From the NCBI RefSeq assembly GCF_002387895.1, contig NZ_DGLI01000028.1:1-64000 (forward strand): a stretch of DNA of 64,000 bases. The letters run 5' to 3'. The position numbers and the translations under genes are program-made. Below the pieces are notes generated by a model. The model worked only from the letters and a program-made list of their open reading frames with translations, was not told the origin of the DNA and did no database searches. Shown here piece after piece: positions 1-8,772 of this stretch. Position 1 is the first letter of the stretch. The number at the start of each line of letters is the position of its first letter. The stretch is from Clostridium sp. UBA4548. Its GTDB lineage: Bacteria > Bacillota > Clostridia > Clostridiales > Clostridiaceae.

Positions 1-37
1 ATTTAGTGCGACAGCCCCTTTAATATATCTATAATAA

Positions 38-298
38 CTATTTAGGTTGAACAATTAATCTAATTGCTGTTCTTTCTTCACCATCAATCTCAATATCAGT
101 AAATGCTGGTATACAAACTAGGTCTACTCCACTTGGAGCAACGAATCCTCTGGCAATAGCAACAGCTTTAATTGCTTGATTAATTGCACCTGCTCCAATT
201 GCTTGAATTTCTGCTCCGCCTTTTTCTCTTAAAACCCCTGCTAATGCACCTGCTACAGAATTTGGACTTGATTTTGCTGAAACTTTTAATACCTCCAT
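38..298 (-). CDS. spoVS: Stage V sporulation protein S
   Basis: An 86-residue protein that matches SpoVS along its whole length (MEVLKVSAKS start, conserved SSPNSVAGALAG and GAGAINQAIKA segments). SpoVS is a small Alba-like, probably nucleic-acid-binding protein needed for spore coat assembly and affecting septation in Bacillus. The open frame extends 10 codons further upstream, but an AGGAGG sits just before the ATG at 298, so that start is used. It lies downstream of rny, as in other clostridia, and has its own sigma-H-like promoter at 339-367. Identity is near certain; the exact role in clostridia is inferred from Bacillus. Confidence 0.97.
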   Translation of the reverse strand: MEVLKVSAKSSPNSVAGALAGVLREKGGAEIQAIGAGAINQAIKAVAIARGFVAPSGVDLVCIPAFTDIEIDGEERTAIRLIVQPK

Positions 299-338
299 AA
301 ATAAACCTCCTAAGTTAAACTTTATCATTGCAATATAG

Positions 339-367
339 TAATTCTACAAAAAACACGAAAATCCTCT
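339..367 (-). promoter_or_regulatory. Sigma-H-type promoter of spoVS
   Basis: Reading the minus strand, AGAGGATTT (367-359) matches the sigma-H -35 consensus RnAGGAwww and GTAGAATTA (347-339) matches the -10 consensus RnnGAATww, separated by 11 nt. It lies about 40 nt upstream of the spoVS start. Bacillus spoVS is a known sigma-H gene, which supports the match. Consensus fit is seen directly; activity is inferred. Confidence 0.75.
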
Positions 368-421
368 TAAAATATTTTAATTAATTTTGAAAATTGAATT
401 TTTTTACTTTATTCATATATT

Positions 422-472
422 AAAAAAATCTTCCTAAATCTTAGTACCACTACTAAAATTCAAGAAGATTTG
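422..472 (-). terminator. Terminator after rny
   Basis: An imperfect stem (AAATCTTC pairing with GAAGATTT, with an inner TTAGTA/TACTAA stem) is followed on the minus strand by seven T residues. It lies about 20 nt past the rny stop and separates rny from the spoVS promoter. Confidence 0.8.
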
Positions 473-494
473 TTGTTTGCAAAGTTATTATTTT

Positions 495-2045
495 CTATTT
501 GGCATATTCTATTGAACGTGTTTCTCTAATTACATTTACTTTGATTTGACCTGGATACTCAAGTTCACTTTCGATTCTCTTCACAATATCCCTTGCCACT
601 TCAACAGCGCCTGCATCATTGATTTCTTCTGGTTTAATCATAATTCTAATTTCTCTTCCAGCCTGAATGGCATATGACTTTTCTACGCCTTCATATGAGT
701 TTGCAATTTCTTCTAGTTTCTCTAGTCTCTTAATATAAGCTTCTAAAGTTTCTCTTCTAGCACCTGGTCTTGCTGCAGATATAGCATCTGCTGCCTGAAC
801 TAGTATTGCCTCCAAAGACTGCATTTCTACATCCCCATGGTGAGCTGCTATAGCATTTACAACCATTGGCGATTCATGATATTTCTTAGCAATTTCTGCC
901 CCAATTAGTGCATGTGGTCCTTCCACTTCATGGTCAACAGCCTTACCTATATCATGTAATAGTCCTGCTCTTTTTGCTAAAGTTGGATCAATTCCAAGCT
1001 CTGAAGCCATTAATCCTGCTAAATAAGATACTTCGATAGAATGTTTTAATACATTTTGACCGTAACTTGTTCTGTATTTAAGTCTACCCAACAATCTAAC
1101 TATCTCAATGTGTAACCCATGTATACCAGTTTCAAAGGTGGCTTGTTCGCCCTCTTCTCTAATATCATTTTCAACATCCTTCTTAGCCTTTTCAACCATT
1201 TCTTCGATTCTTGCTGGATGTATTCTTCCATCAACTATTAATTTCTCTAAAGCGATTCTTGCAACTTCTCTTCTTATAGGATCAAATCCTGAAAGAATTA
1301 CTGCTTCAGGAGTATCATCAATTATTAAATCTACTCCAGTTAAGGTTTCAAGAGCTCTAATATTTCTACCCTCTCTTCCAATAATCCTTCCCTTCATTTC
1401 ATCATTAGGAAGGGAAACAACATGTACTGTTGATTCTGCAACATGATCTGCTGCACATCTTTGGATAGCGTATGTTATAATCTCTCTAGCCTTTTTATCT
1501 GCCTCTTCTTTAGCTTTTGATTCTAATTCCTTAATCATCATTGCAGTTTCATGTTTAATTTCTTTTTTCACTTCATCTAATAAAACTTGTTTTGCCTCAT
1601 CAGATGTAAGACCTGACAGTCTCTCTAATTCTTGTCTTTGTTTAGTATACAATTCTTGTATACTTGCCTCTAATATTTCAACCTCTTGTTGCTTTTTATT
1701 TAATGATTCTTCTTTTTTCTCAAGAACTGTACTTTTTTTATCTAAAGATTCTTCTCTTTGAATTATTCTTCTTTCAAGCCTTTGGATTTCTGTTCTTCTC
1801 TCTCTTGATTCTTTTTCAAAATCATTCCTTAGTCTATGAACTTCTTCCTTAGCTTCAAGAATTGCCTCTTTCTTTTTTGATTCGGCGTCTTTTTTTCCTT
1901 CTTCAATAATTCTCTTTGCCTCGTCTTCAGATTTAGCTATATTAGCTTGAGATATATTTTTTCTTGTATAAATAACAACAAAAATTCCAATTAAAATAAC
2001 AACGAAAATTGCTCCTACTAATAAAATAGTTGTGCCCATTTCCAT
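495..2045 (-). CDS. rny: Ribonuclease Y
   Basis: A 516-residue membrane-anchored endoribonuclease that starts bulk mRNA decay in Firmicutes. It has one N-terminal transmembrane helix (about 5-27), a long charged coiled coil (about 30-200), a KH RNA-binding domain with GRIIGREGRN near 219-228, and an HD metal-dependent domain with HDIGK at 364-368. Length equals that of Bacillus RNase Y. An AGGAGG lies 10 nt before the first ATG, so the MEMGTT start is kept. The gene follows recA after a gap of about 650 bp and precedes spoVS, a common clostridial order. Confidence 0.98.
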   Translation of the reverse strand: MEMGTTILLVGAIFVVILIGIFVVIYTRKNISQANIAKSEDEAKRIIEEGKKDAESKKKEAILEAKEEVHRLRNDFEKESRERRTEIQRLERRIIQREESLDKKSTVLEKKEESLNKKQQEVEILEASIQELYTKQRQELERLSGLTSDEAKQVLLDEVKKEIKHETAMMIKELESKAKEEADKKAREIITYAIQRCAADHVAESTVHVVSLPNDEMKGRIIGREGRNIRALETLTGVDLIIDDTPEAVILSGFDPIRREVARIALEKLIVDGRIHPARIEEMVEKAKKDVENDIREEGEQATFETGIHGLHIEIVRLLGRLKYRTSYGQNVLKHSIEVSYLAGLMASELGIDPTLAKRAGLLHDIGKAVDHEVEGPHALIGAEIAKKYHESPMVVNAIAAHHGDVEMQSLEAILVQAADAISAARPGARRETLEAYIKRLEKLEEIANSYEGVEKSYAIQAGREIRIMIKPEEINDAGAVEVARDIVKRIESELEYPGQIKVNVIRETRSIEYAK

Positions 2046-2487
2046 TTAATCAACACCTCCTTTGCTTATTCCATAATATCTATTTGCAATAAATTGAAAG
2101 CTAGAAAAGGTGTCATACTTATTCAATTGGTAGCAATTATATTATGCTAAACCAGTATTTGTATTTATTTTATATTAATTTTTCATCAATGTCAAGATTG
2201 TTGCCAAATAGTACACTAAACTTACATGATGTTCTACATTAATTCTGCACAAATTTTACAATTATTATACTTATATATAATTAAAACTATTTTTCCTTTA
2301 GGAAATATCACTTACTGAAGAAAATATGTATTTCATTGAATCAACTCTTTACATCACTTAATAGAGCTTTTATATATTTATCAAAACCTTCAAAACTAAC
2401 ACTAAAACTCTCATTCTCTTCAATATACTTCACCATAAATTCTTAGGGCTTTTCACAATGCACCAAAGGAATTTCTCTGAACGTTAA

Positions 2488-2524
2488 AAAAACAGCTATA
2501 ACCCATATAGTCATAACTGTTTTT
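2488..2524 (-). terminator. Terminator after recA
   Basis: The minus strand reads AAAAACAGTTAT, a 13-nt loop, then ATAGCTGTTTTT, a 12-bp stem with one mismatch followed by more T residues. It is the first T-tailed hairpin after the recA stop, 176 nt downstream. Confidence 0.65.
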
Positions 2525-2567
2525 CAACCTAATTATAAACTTTTCATATTTACTTATTAATACACTT

Positions 2568-2589
2568 TAAAATGAACAAGTTCATTTTA
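2568..2589. repeat. Perfect 22-bp inverted repeat
   Basis: TAAAATGAAC, two bases, then GTTCATTTTA: ten perfectly complementary bases around a 2-nt centre. It lacks a T-tract in either direction, and the centre is too small for the usual LexA spacing (GAAC-N4-GTTC). It looks more like a dimeric-repressor operator than a terminator; its target gene is unknown. Confidence 0.5.
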
Positions 2590-2699
2590 TCAAATTATTT
2601 TCGAAGGAATTTTCACTCCCACTAAAGTTTATGTTTCATGCCTTACCTCTCACTTAAAGAGAGTAGTGGAGTTAACCTTGTAAGTATAGCTAACTCAAA

Positions 2700-3743
2700 T
2701 TACTCTTCAGTAGCTTTATTACTTTCTCCTGCTTTAGCTACAGTTTCTTTATACAAGGGTAAATTATACTTTTCTCTTATTTTATTTTCAATTTCTAATC
2801 TAACTTGAGGGTTTTCTTTAAAGAAGGTTTTAGCGTTTTCTCTTCCCTGCCCAAGTCTCACATCTCCATAAGAGAACCAAGCTCCACTTTTTTGAACAAT
2901 TTCTTCTTTAACAGCAATGTCAAGAACATCTCCTTCTTTAGAGATTCCTTGTCCATACATGATATCAAATTCTGCTTGTTTAAATGGTGGTGCTACCTTA
3001 TTTTTTGTTATTTTAACTTTTGTTCTATTTCCAAGGAACTCTTCTCCTTGCTTTATAGTGTCAACTTTTCTTACATCCATTCTTACAGAAGCATAAAATT
3101 TAAGTGCTCTTCCTCCTGGAGTAGTTTCTGGACTTCCAAACATTACTCCAACCTTTTCTCTTAACTGGTTAATAAAAACAGTTACACACTTAGACTTATT
3201 GATTGCACCAGCAAGCTTTCTTAATGCTTGAGACATTAATCTTGCTTGAAGTCCTACATGGGCATCTCCCATTTCTCCTTCAATTTCTGCTTTTGGCACT
3301 AAAGCAGCAACTGAGTCAACTACTATTACATCTATAGCGCCAGAACGCACTAAGGCCTCAGCAATTTCCAGCCCTTGCTCTCCAGTATCTGGTTGAGATA
3401 CTATTAAGTTATCTATATCTACGCCTAAAGCTTTTGCATATACTGGGTCTAATGCATGTTCAGCATCTATATAAGCAGCTGTTCCGCCAGCTTTCTGAGC
3501 TTCAGCAACTACATGTAATGCTACTGTTGTTTTACCTGATGACTCTGGTCCAAAGATCTCTATAATTCTTCCTCTTGGAACTCCCCCTATTCCAAGACCT
3601 ATATCTAATCCTAAGCAACCTGTTGAAATTGCTTCTAGATTCATAATTGTGTTTTCTCCAAGTTTCATTATAGAACCTTTACCAAATTGTTTCTCTATTT
3701 GTCCCATAGCAGCTTCTAATGCTTTTAATTTTTCGTTATTCAT
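2700..3743 (-). CDS. recA: Recombinase RecA
   Basis: A 347-residue DNA recombinase that forms filaments on single-stranded DNA, drives strand exchange and stimulates LexA self-cleavage. Walker A is GPESSGKT at 65-72; loop motifs such as NQLREKVGVMFGSPE are intact. Length is normal. The start has an AAGGGGA ribosome site. It is transcribed alone, from a consensus promoter overlapped by a LexA box (3781-3828), and is cut off from pgsA by a terminator. Autogenous SOS control is therefore expected. Confidence 0.99.
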   Translation of the reverse strand: MNNEKLKALEAAMGQIEKQFGKGSIMKLGENTIMNLEAISTGCLGLDIGLGIGGVPRGRIIEIFGPESSGKTTVALHVVAEAQKAGGTAAYIDAEHALDPVYAKALGVDIDNLIVSQPDTGEQGLEIAEALVRSGAIDVIVVDSVAALVPKAEIEGEMGDAHVGLQARLMSQALRKLAGAINKSKCVTVFINQLREKVGVMFGSPETTPGGRALKFYASVRMDVRKVDTIKQGEEFLGNRTKVKITKNKVAPPFKQAEFDIMYGQGISKEGDVLDIAVKEEIVQKSGAWFSYGDVRLGQGRENAKTFFKENPQVRLEIENKIREKYNLPLYKETVAKAGESNKATEE

Positions 3744-3780
3744 ATATTTTCCCCTTGGGGTTCACCATCCTTTCGATTAT

Positions 3781-3794
3781 CGAACATTAGTTCT
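3781..3794. promoter_or_regulatory. LexA (SOS) box of recA
   Basis: CGAACATTAGTTCT contains GAAC-N4-GTTC, the Gram-positive LexA/DinR half-site pair with correct spacing. It sits a few bases downstream of the -10 hexamer, over the expected transcription start, where a repressor would block initiation. Confidence 0.88.
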
Positions 3795-3799
3795 ATTTA

Positions 3800-3828
3800 A
3801 TTATATAATAAACTCTTCTTTAGGTCAA
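3800..3828 (-). promoter_or_regulatory. Sigma-A promoter of recA
   Basis: On the minus strand, TTGACC (3828-3823), a 17-nt spacer and TATAAT (3805-3800): a near-consensus vegetative promoter about 60 nt upstream of the recA start. Confidence 0.85.
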
Positions 3829-3852
3829 CTATATAATGAGTATAATTATAAT

Positions 3853-3885
3853 AAGAAGTTCCTACTAAATCAGTAGGAACCTCTT
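3853..3885 (-). terminator. Terminator after pgsA
   Basis: GTTCCTACT and AGTAGGAAC form a 9-bp stem with a 5-nt loop (3858-3880), extended by AAGA/TCTT pairing, then a T-rich run on the minus strand. It ends the ftsK-rimO-pgsA unit before the recA promoter. Confidence 0.85.
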
Positions 3886-3917
3886 ATTATATTTGACACT
3901 TTTTTAAATTTTAATCA

Positions 3918-4460
3918 TTACTTGTCTGTTCTTATTACACTTTTATTTTTAACGAAATAATCCACTCCAGAAACTATAGTTATAACTACAGATAACCCTA
4001 TAGAAATTGTTGTGATTAACTTTAACCATCCTAGAGGATAACTTAAATAAACTAAGCCTACTATTATAGCCAATATTTGAACTACAGTCTTTGCTTTTCC
4101 CCAATTACTAGCAGCTATAACTAAACCTTCTGAAGCTGCCAGAGTTCTTAATCCAGATACCGCAAATTCCCTAGCAATTATTATCATAGCTACCCATCCA
4201 AAAATAACATCTCTTTCCACTAATGTTATTAATGCAGAGGTTACTAATAATTTATCTGCTAGAGGGTCCATGAATTTACCAAAGTTGGTAATTTGATTTC
4301 TAGACCTGGCAATATATCCATCCAATTTATCTGTAATAGATGCAGCTATAAATATAACTGTTGCAATTACAGTTCCAGCTGGACTATTTAATGCAATAAA
4401 AATTAAGAATATAGGTACTAACAGCATTCTTAGTACGGTAAGTTTGTTAGCAAGATTCAT
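3918..4460 (-). CDS. pgsA: CDP-diacylglycerol-glycerol-3-phosphate 3-phosphatidyltransferase
   Basis: A 180-residue integral membrane enzyme that makes phosphatidylglycerophosphate, the first committed step to phosphatidylglycerol and cardiolipin. The CDP-alcohol phosphotransferase signature is complete: D44, D47-G48, A51-R52, G61, D65 and D69. Hydrophobic segments fill the rest. An upstream ATG three codons earlier abuts the AGGAG, leaving no spacer, so the MNLANK start with a 9-nt spacer is chosen. It follows rimO by 38 bp and is the last gene before a terminator. Confidence 0.96.
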   Translation of the reverse strand: MNLANKLTVLRMLLVPIFLIFIALNSPAGTVIATVIFIAASITDKLDGYIARSRNQITNFGKFMDPLADKLLVTSALITLVERDVIFGWVAMIIIAREFAVSGLRTLAASEGLVIAASNWGKAKTVVQILAIIVGLVYLSYPLGWLKLITTISIGLSVVITIVSGVDYFVKNKSVIRTDK

Positions 4461-4498
4461 TATACACATCTCCTACTTCCAATTTAATACTTCTTTAT

Positions 4499-5836
4499 CT
4501 ATTTATCAGTATTGTTAACAACCTCTCCAATAAGATCATATTCTAAAGCGTCAACAATCTTAACATTTATAAATTCTCCCATATTAATAATTTTATCACA
4601 TTTTATAAAAATTTCACCATCTATTTCTGGCGACATTTCATAACTTCTTCCAATGTACTCTCCTGGTTGTTTTTCTTCTACTAAAACTTCGTAGATTCTT
4701 CCAACTTTCTCCTTGTTTATTTCAGCAGAAATGCCTTGTTGTAAAGCCATAAGCTTATGATATCTTTCTTCTTTTATTTCTTCATCTATTTGATTTCCCA
4801 TTTCAGCTGCTGCTGTGCCTTCTTCTTGAGAATATATAAATACTCCTAGTTTATCAAACTTTACAGTTCTTGCAAACTCTAAAAGTTCATTGAAGTTTTC
4901 CTCTGTTTCTCCAGGAAAACCTACAATAATTGAAGTTCTAAGTACCACATTAGGAATTGCTCTTCTTAACTTTTCTATATTTTCTATAATAATTGCTTTT
5001 CTGCCTCTTCTTTTCATAGCTTTTAAAATATCATCACTAATATGTTGAACAGGTATGTCTACATATTTACACACTTTGTAATTGCTAGCAAATTCATCAA
5101 TAATCTCATCGGTTAACTCTTCTGCATAGCAATATAATACTCTAATCCACTTAATACTCTTTATCTTTGAGAGTTCTTGAAGAAGTACATGAAGCTTTTG
5201 TCCTCCATATATATCTATACCGTAATTAGTAGTATCTTGAGCCACTAAAATTACTTCCTTATATCCGTTTATTGCAAGCTCCTTCGCTTCTGCTACAATA
5301 TCTTCAATAGTTCTACTTCTATATTTTCCTCTTATCTTTGGAATAGCACAGTAAGCACATTGATAATTACAACCTTCAGAAATTCTTATATAAGCAGTAG
5401 TTCCTCCAGTAGTAACTATTCTTTTTCCTGAGTTTATGTTTGAATCACTGTAATTTGTGTAACAGCTCTTCTCCCCTTTATCTAAAGCTCTTTCTATGGC
5501 TTCGTTTAGCTTGTCATAGTCGTTAACACCTAAAATTATATCTAACTCTGGAATAAGTTCTAAAAGTTCATTTCCATATCTTTGAGTCAAACATCCTGTA
5601 GCAACTAAGACCTTACATTTATTATTTTCTTTATATCTAGACATTTCTAATATTGTGTCTATGGATTCTTGTTTAGATGTTTCTATAAATCCACAGGTAT
5701 TTATTAATATCACATCAGCATTTTCTGGCTCATTAACTACTTCATAGGTTTCTTTTAAATTTCCTATAATGATTTCTGAGTCAATTCTATTTTTATCGCA
5801 CCCTAAATTAACTACTCCTACCTTTAACTTACTCAC
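4499..5836 (-). CDS. rimO: Ribosomal protein S12 methylthiotransferase RimO
   Basis: A 445-residue radical SAM enzyme that adds a methylthio group to a conserved aspartate of ribosomal protein S12. The N-terminal UPF0004 domain carries auxiliary-cluster cysteines C13, C48 and C82. The radical SAM cluster is CNYQCAYC with C156, C160 and C163. A TRAM domain ends the protein. The start is GTG behind AGGAGGATAACTA. Homologous MiaB enzymes act on tRNA, but the LGCDKN N-terminus and placement between ftsK and pgsA fit RimO, a common clostridial arrangement. Confidence 0.96.
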   Translation of the reverse strand: MSKLKVGVVNLGCDKNRIDSEIIIGNLKETYEVVNEPENADVILINTCGFIETSKQESIDTILEMSRYKENNKCKVLVATGCLTQRYGNELLELIPELDIILGVNDYDKLNEAIERALDKGEKSCYTNYSDSNINSGKRIVTTGGTTAYIRISEGCNYQCAYCAIPKIRGKYRSRTIEDIVAEAKELAINGYKEVILVAQDTTNYGIDIYGGQKLHVLLQELSKIKSIKWIRVLYCYAEELTDEIIDEFASNYKVCKYVDIPVQHISDDILKAMKRRGRKAIIIENIEKLRRAIPNVVLRTSIIVGFPGETEENFNELLEFARTVKFDKLGVFIYSQEEGTAAAEMGNQIDEEIKEERYHKLMALQQGISAEINKEKVGRIYEVLVEEKQPGEYIGRSYEMSPEIDGEIFIKCDKIINMGEFINVKIVDALEYDLIGEVVNNTDK

Positions 5837-5862
5837 TAGTTATCCTCCTATTTTATCTGTTA

Positions 5863-8196
5863 TTATCCTTCGTAATCATTTTCTCTTATAAGAATCTGTC
5901 TTGGTTTGCTACCATTCTTTCCTGATATCACACCATTTTGTTCTAATTGATCCATAATTCTTGCCGCTCTATTATATCCTATCTTCAACTTACGTTGCAA
6001 TAGTGAGGTTGAAGCTTGACCTGTTTCAAGCACTACACTTATAGCTTCATCCAAAAGCTCATCCCCATCTTCATCCTTACCACTAGCATTTACTTCTATT
6101 TGATCAATTATTTCTTTTTTATATTCAATTTCTTCAACACCACTTTTTATATAATCCACAACTCTTTCTACTTCTTCCTCTGAAACAAAGGCTCCTTGAA
6201 TTCTAATAGGTTTTGCTTCACCAACTGGATAGAAAAGCATATCACCTTTACCTAGTAGTTTTTCAGCTCCTGATGAATCTAAAATTGTTCTAGAATCAAT
6301 TTGACTTGAAACAGAAAAAGAAATCCTTGAAGGAATATTTGCCTTAATAACTCCAGTAATTACGTCTACAGAAGGCCTTTGTGTTGCTATAACTAAGTGC
6401 ATTCCAGCTGCTCTAGCCATTTGAGCTAACCTTCCTATATAATCTTCTATATCATTTGGACATACCATCATTAAATCTGCAAGCTCATCAATGATTATTA
6501 CTATCCAAGGGAGCTTCTCTTCTATTATTCCCTTATTTGCTAGTTCATTATAGCCTTCAATATTCCTCACATTATTATCTGCAAAAACTTTATATCTTCT
6601 TGTCATCTCATTTACTGCCCAGTTAAGAGCCCCTGCGGCTTTTTTAGGGTCTGTTACTACTGGAATTAAAAGATGAGGAATGCCATTATAAATATTTAAT
6701 TCAACTACCTTAGGGTCAATTAATAATAGCTTTACATCCTCTGGTGAGTATTTGTATAATAAACTCATTAAAAGAGTATTAACACATACACTTTTCCCTG
6801 AACCAGTAGCTCCTGCTATTAAAAGGTGAGGCATCTTAGTCAAATCTGCTACAATACAATTTCCTCCTATGTCTTTTCCAAGACAAAAGGCTAAATTTTT
6901 ATTAGACTTACTAAACTCATCTACTTCTATAACTTCTCTTAAAAACACTGGACTTAAATCCTTATTAGGTACCTCTATTCCAACGGCAGCCTTTCCTGGT
7001 ATAGGTGCTTCAATTCTTACTCCTGAAGATGCTAGATTCAAAGCTATGTCATCAGATAAATTAACTATTTTACTAACCTTTACTCCTACATTAGGCTGAA
7101 GTTCAAACCGAGTTACTGATGGGCCCTTAGTTACTTGAATAACTTTAGCTTCTACTCCAAAGCTCAAAAGGGTTTCTTGCAATTTATTAGCACTGTTTAA
7201 GAGTTCTTTCTTATCACCTTTTCTTAGATTTAATGCTTCATTTTTTGATAACAACTCTATAGAAGGGTATTGATACTCATAATGAACCTTAGAGGCGGAA
7301 GTGTTAATTTGTATTTCCTCCTCAATTTCACTGCTACTTACTTCTCTGTTGACTCTATCTTCAGTATTCTCTCTTTTTTCAAATTTTGGTTTCTCATAAA
7401 CTTCTACTACTTCATCACTTTGCTCCATAGATTTCATGAAATCAATTATTTTTATTTTTTGATCTAACTTTCCTGAAAAATCTTCAGTAGCTTTGGGTGC
7501 TTCCTTAATTTGTTCTGCCCCTAATTCATTTCCTATTTTTATTTCATTTTTTACTGGTTTTTTATCATTTAAAGACTGCTTGGCTGTTTTCATCAAATCT
7601 TTTATAGTTACTTCACTAATTAAGGTTATGGCTATTATGTACAAAGCTACAAAAATAATATAACTTCCAACCTTGCCAAATAACTGATATAAAGGTACCG
7701 CTATTAATAGAGAAACTATTCCTCCATGGAAGGTACTATCTCCATTAAATTGCTTAACAATAGCATCTGCTAGATATCCCTCCCTATAATATTTTGATAA
7801 CACAAGCATTTCCACTACTAAAAGAGTACAAATTACGAATAACATTATTCCATAGAATCTTTTATTAAATCTAAGTCTTCCATTAGTTGAAATATAGTTT
7901 ATCCCTATAAAAATAAAGAATACTGGAAAAATATATGCTCCAATACCTAACATACCTGTAAAGAATTTATTAAGAAAAATTCCAATAGTTCCTGACAATG
8001 AAGATGGATTTGAGAATAAAGTTGAAAAAAGGCTTAGTAATATGAGTACTCCTAAAGTAATTAACATTATTCCTGTTACATCAAAATTCTTTTCAACTTT
8101 TTCTTGCTTATTGTCATTTATTTTTGTGGCATTGCTACGACTTTTTTTACCACTTGCATCCTGCTTCTTATCATGGTCCTTAGATTTTTTAGCCAC
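5863..8196 (-). CDS. ftsK: DNA translocase FtsK/SpoIIIE
   Basis: A 777-residue septal DNA pump that clears chromosome from the division or sporulation septum. The N-terminus (about 40-190) holds four to five membrane segments, followed by a charged linker to about 310, the alpha-beta motor with Walker A GATGSGKS near residue 460, and a C-terminal winged-helix gamma domain that reads polar DNA motifs. The start is GTG behind GGAGGTGATATT. It leads rimO by 26 bp. FtsK and SpoIIIE cannot be told apart from sequence alone here; this may be the only copy and do both jobs. Confidence 0.95.
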   Translation of the reverse strand: MAKKSKDHDKKQDASGKKSRSNATKINDNKQEKVEKNFDVTGIMLITLGVLILLSLFSTLFSNPSSLSGTIGIFLNKFFTGMLGIGAYIFPVFFIFIGINYISTNGRLRFNKRFYGIMLFVICTLLVVEMLVLSKYYREGYLADAIVKQFNGDSTFHGGIVSLLIAVPLYQLFGKVGSYIIFVALYIIAITLISEVTIKDLMKTAKQSLNDKKPVKNEIKIGNELGAEQIKEAPKATEDFSGKLDQKIKIIDFMKSMEQSDEVVEVYEKPKFEKRENTEDRVNREVSSSEIEEEIQINTSASKVHYEYQYPSIELLSKNEALNLRKGDKKELLNSANKLQETLLSFGVEAKVIQVTKGPSVTRFELQPNVGVKVSKIVNLSDDIALNLASSGVRIEAPIPGKAAVGIEVPNKDLSPVFLREVIEVDEFSKSNKNLAFCLGKDIGGNCIVADLTKMPHLLIAGATGSGKSVCVNTLLMSLLYKYSPEDVKLLLIDPKVVELNIYNGIPHLLIPVVTDPKKAAGALNWAVNEMTRRYKVFADNNVRNIEGYNELANKGIIEEKLPWIVIIIDELADLMMVCPNDIEDYIGRLAQMARAAGMHLVIATQRPSVDVITGVIKANIPSRISFSVSSQIDSRTILDSSGAEKLLGKGDMLFYPVGEAKPIRIQGAFVSEEEVERVVDYIKSGVEEIEYKKEIIDQIEVNASGKDEDGDELLDEAISVVLETGQASTSLLQRKLKIGYNRAARIMDQLEQNGVISGKNGSKPRQILIRENDYEG

Positions 8197-8772
8197 AATA
8201 TCACCTCCAACTTAAATACTTCTACATTAGCAATTAAATTTCCTTTATTTTTTATTTATACCACATGACAAATCAAAGTCAAGTTCTACTTATACCTATC
8301 CCCTCTTAACTTCCAGAAGGCTCCTTAAGATAAAATATACGCCCTCTCAGCTTTTATATTATACATGAAATCACGTGAATATTTACTTCTTGGAAAAACT
8401 GCTTTGCTTTTCCAAATCTCCAGACAATGTTTAATTTTAACATTAACCTTGAAACTTAATAGCACATTATAATTATAGTCTAAAACTCCGAGTTTAAAAT
8501 ATAAAATGCAAATTTATTATATTTTTATATTTATGATTTATAAAATAAAATAAAACTAGCAAGGAAAGTTTTTTGTACCTTGCTAGTTTTATTTGCTTAA
8601 TAATGAATTTTTTAATAAGTGTTACTTATAAGAACCCATAGTAAAGACTTAATTTATGAATTGAACCTACATTGGTTTCCTTAAGGAGTTTTGAAGATAA
8701 ATAAAATTCCACCTTAAAAGCCTATATTGTCATAAATTTACTTATTACATACCATATTAACTCATCACTACT
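8197..8772. other. ftsK-tepA intergenic region (576 bp)
   Basis: No gene is visible. It contains a strong bidirectional-type terminator (8548-8594) after tepA and an 8-bp hairpin TTGGAAAA/TTTTCCAA around 8393-8420. The ftsK promoter must lie between about 8200 and 8540, but I cannot assign its hexamers with confidence. Confidence 0.6.
8548..8594. terminator. Terminator after tepA
   Basis: A 17-bp perfect stem (8548-8564 with 8578-8594, AAATAAAACTAGCAAGG and its complement) with a 13-nt loop. A-rich on one side and T-rich on the other, so it could work in both directions. Both neighbours are on the minus strand; it ends the ymxH-lysC-tepA transcript. Confidence 0.85.

Larger units (their letters stand above)
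2046..2699. other. rny-recA intergenic region (654 bp)
   Basis: No intact gene is visible. It holds a minus-strand terminator (2488-2524) 176 nt past recA, a perfect 22-bp inverted repeat (2568-2589), and a minus-strand frame from 2514 to 2341 that reads like protein but is broken by one in-frame TAA at 2443-2445. The rest is AT-rich and should contain the rny promoter, which I could not place. Confidence 0.6.

Noticed and set aside
1108..1446. Plus-strand open frames opposite rny and other long genes
   Set aside because: They are mirror frames of well-supported minus-strand genes and have no ribosome sites or family features.
2568..2589. Second LexA box near recA
   Set aside because: The half-sites GAAC and GTTC are separated by only two bases, not four.
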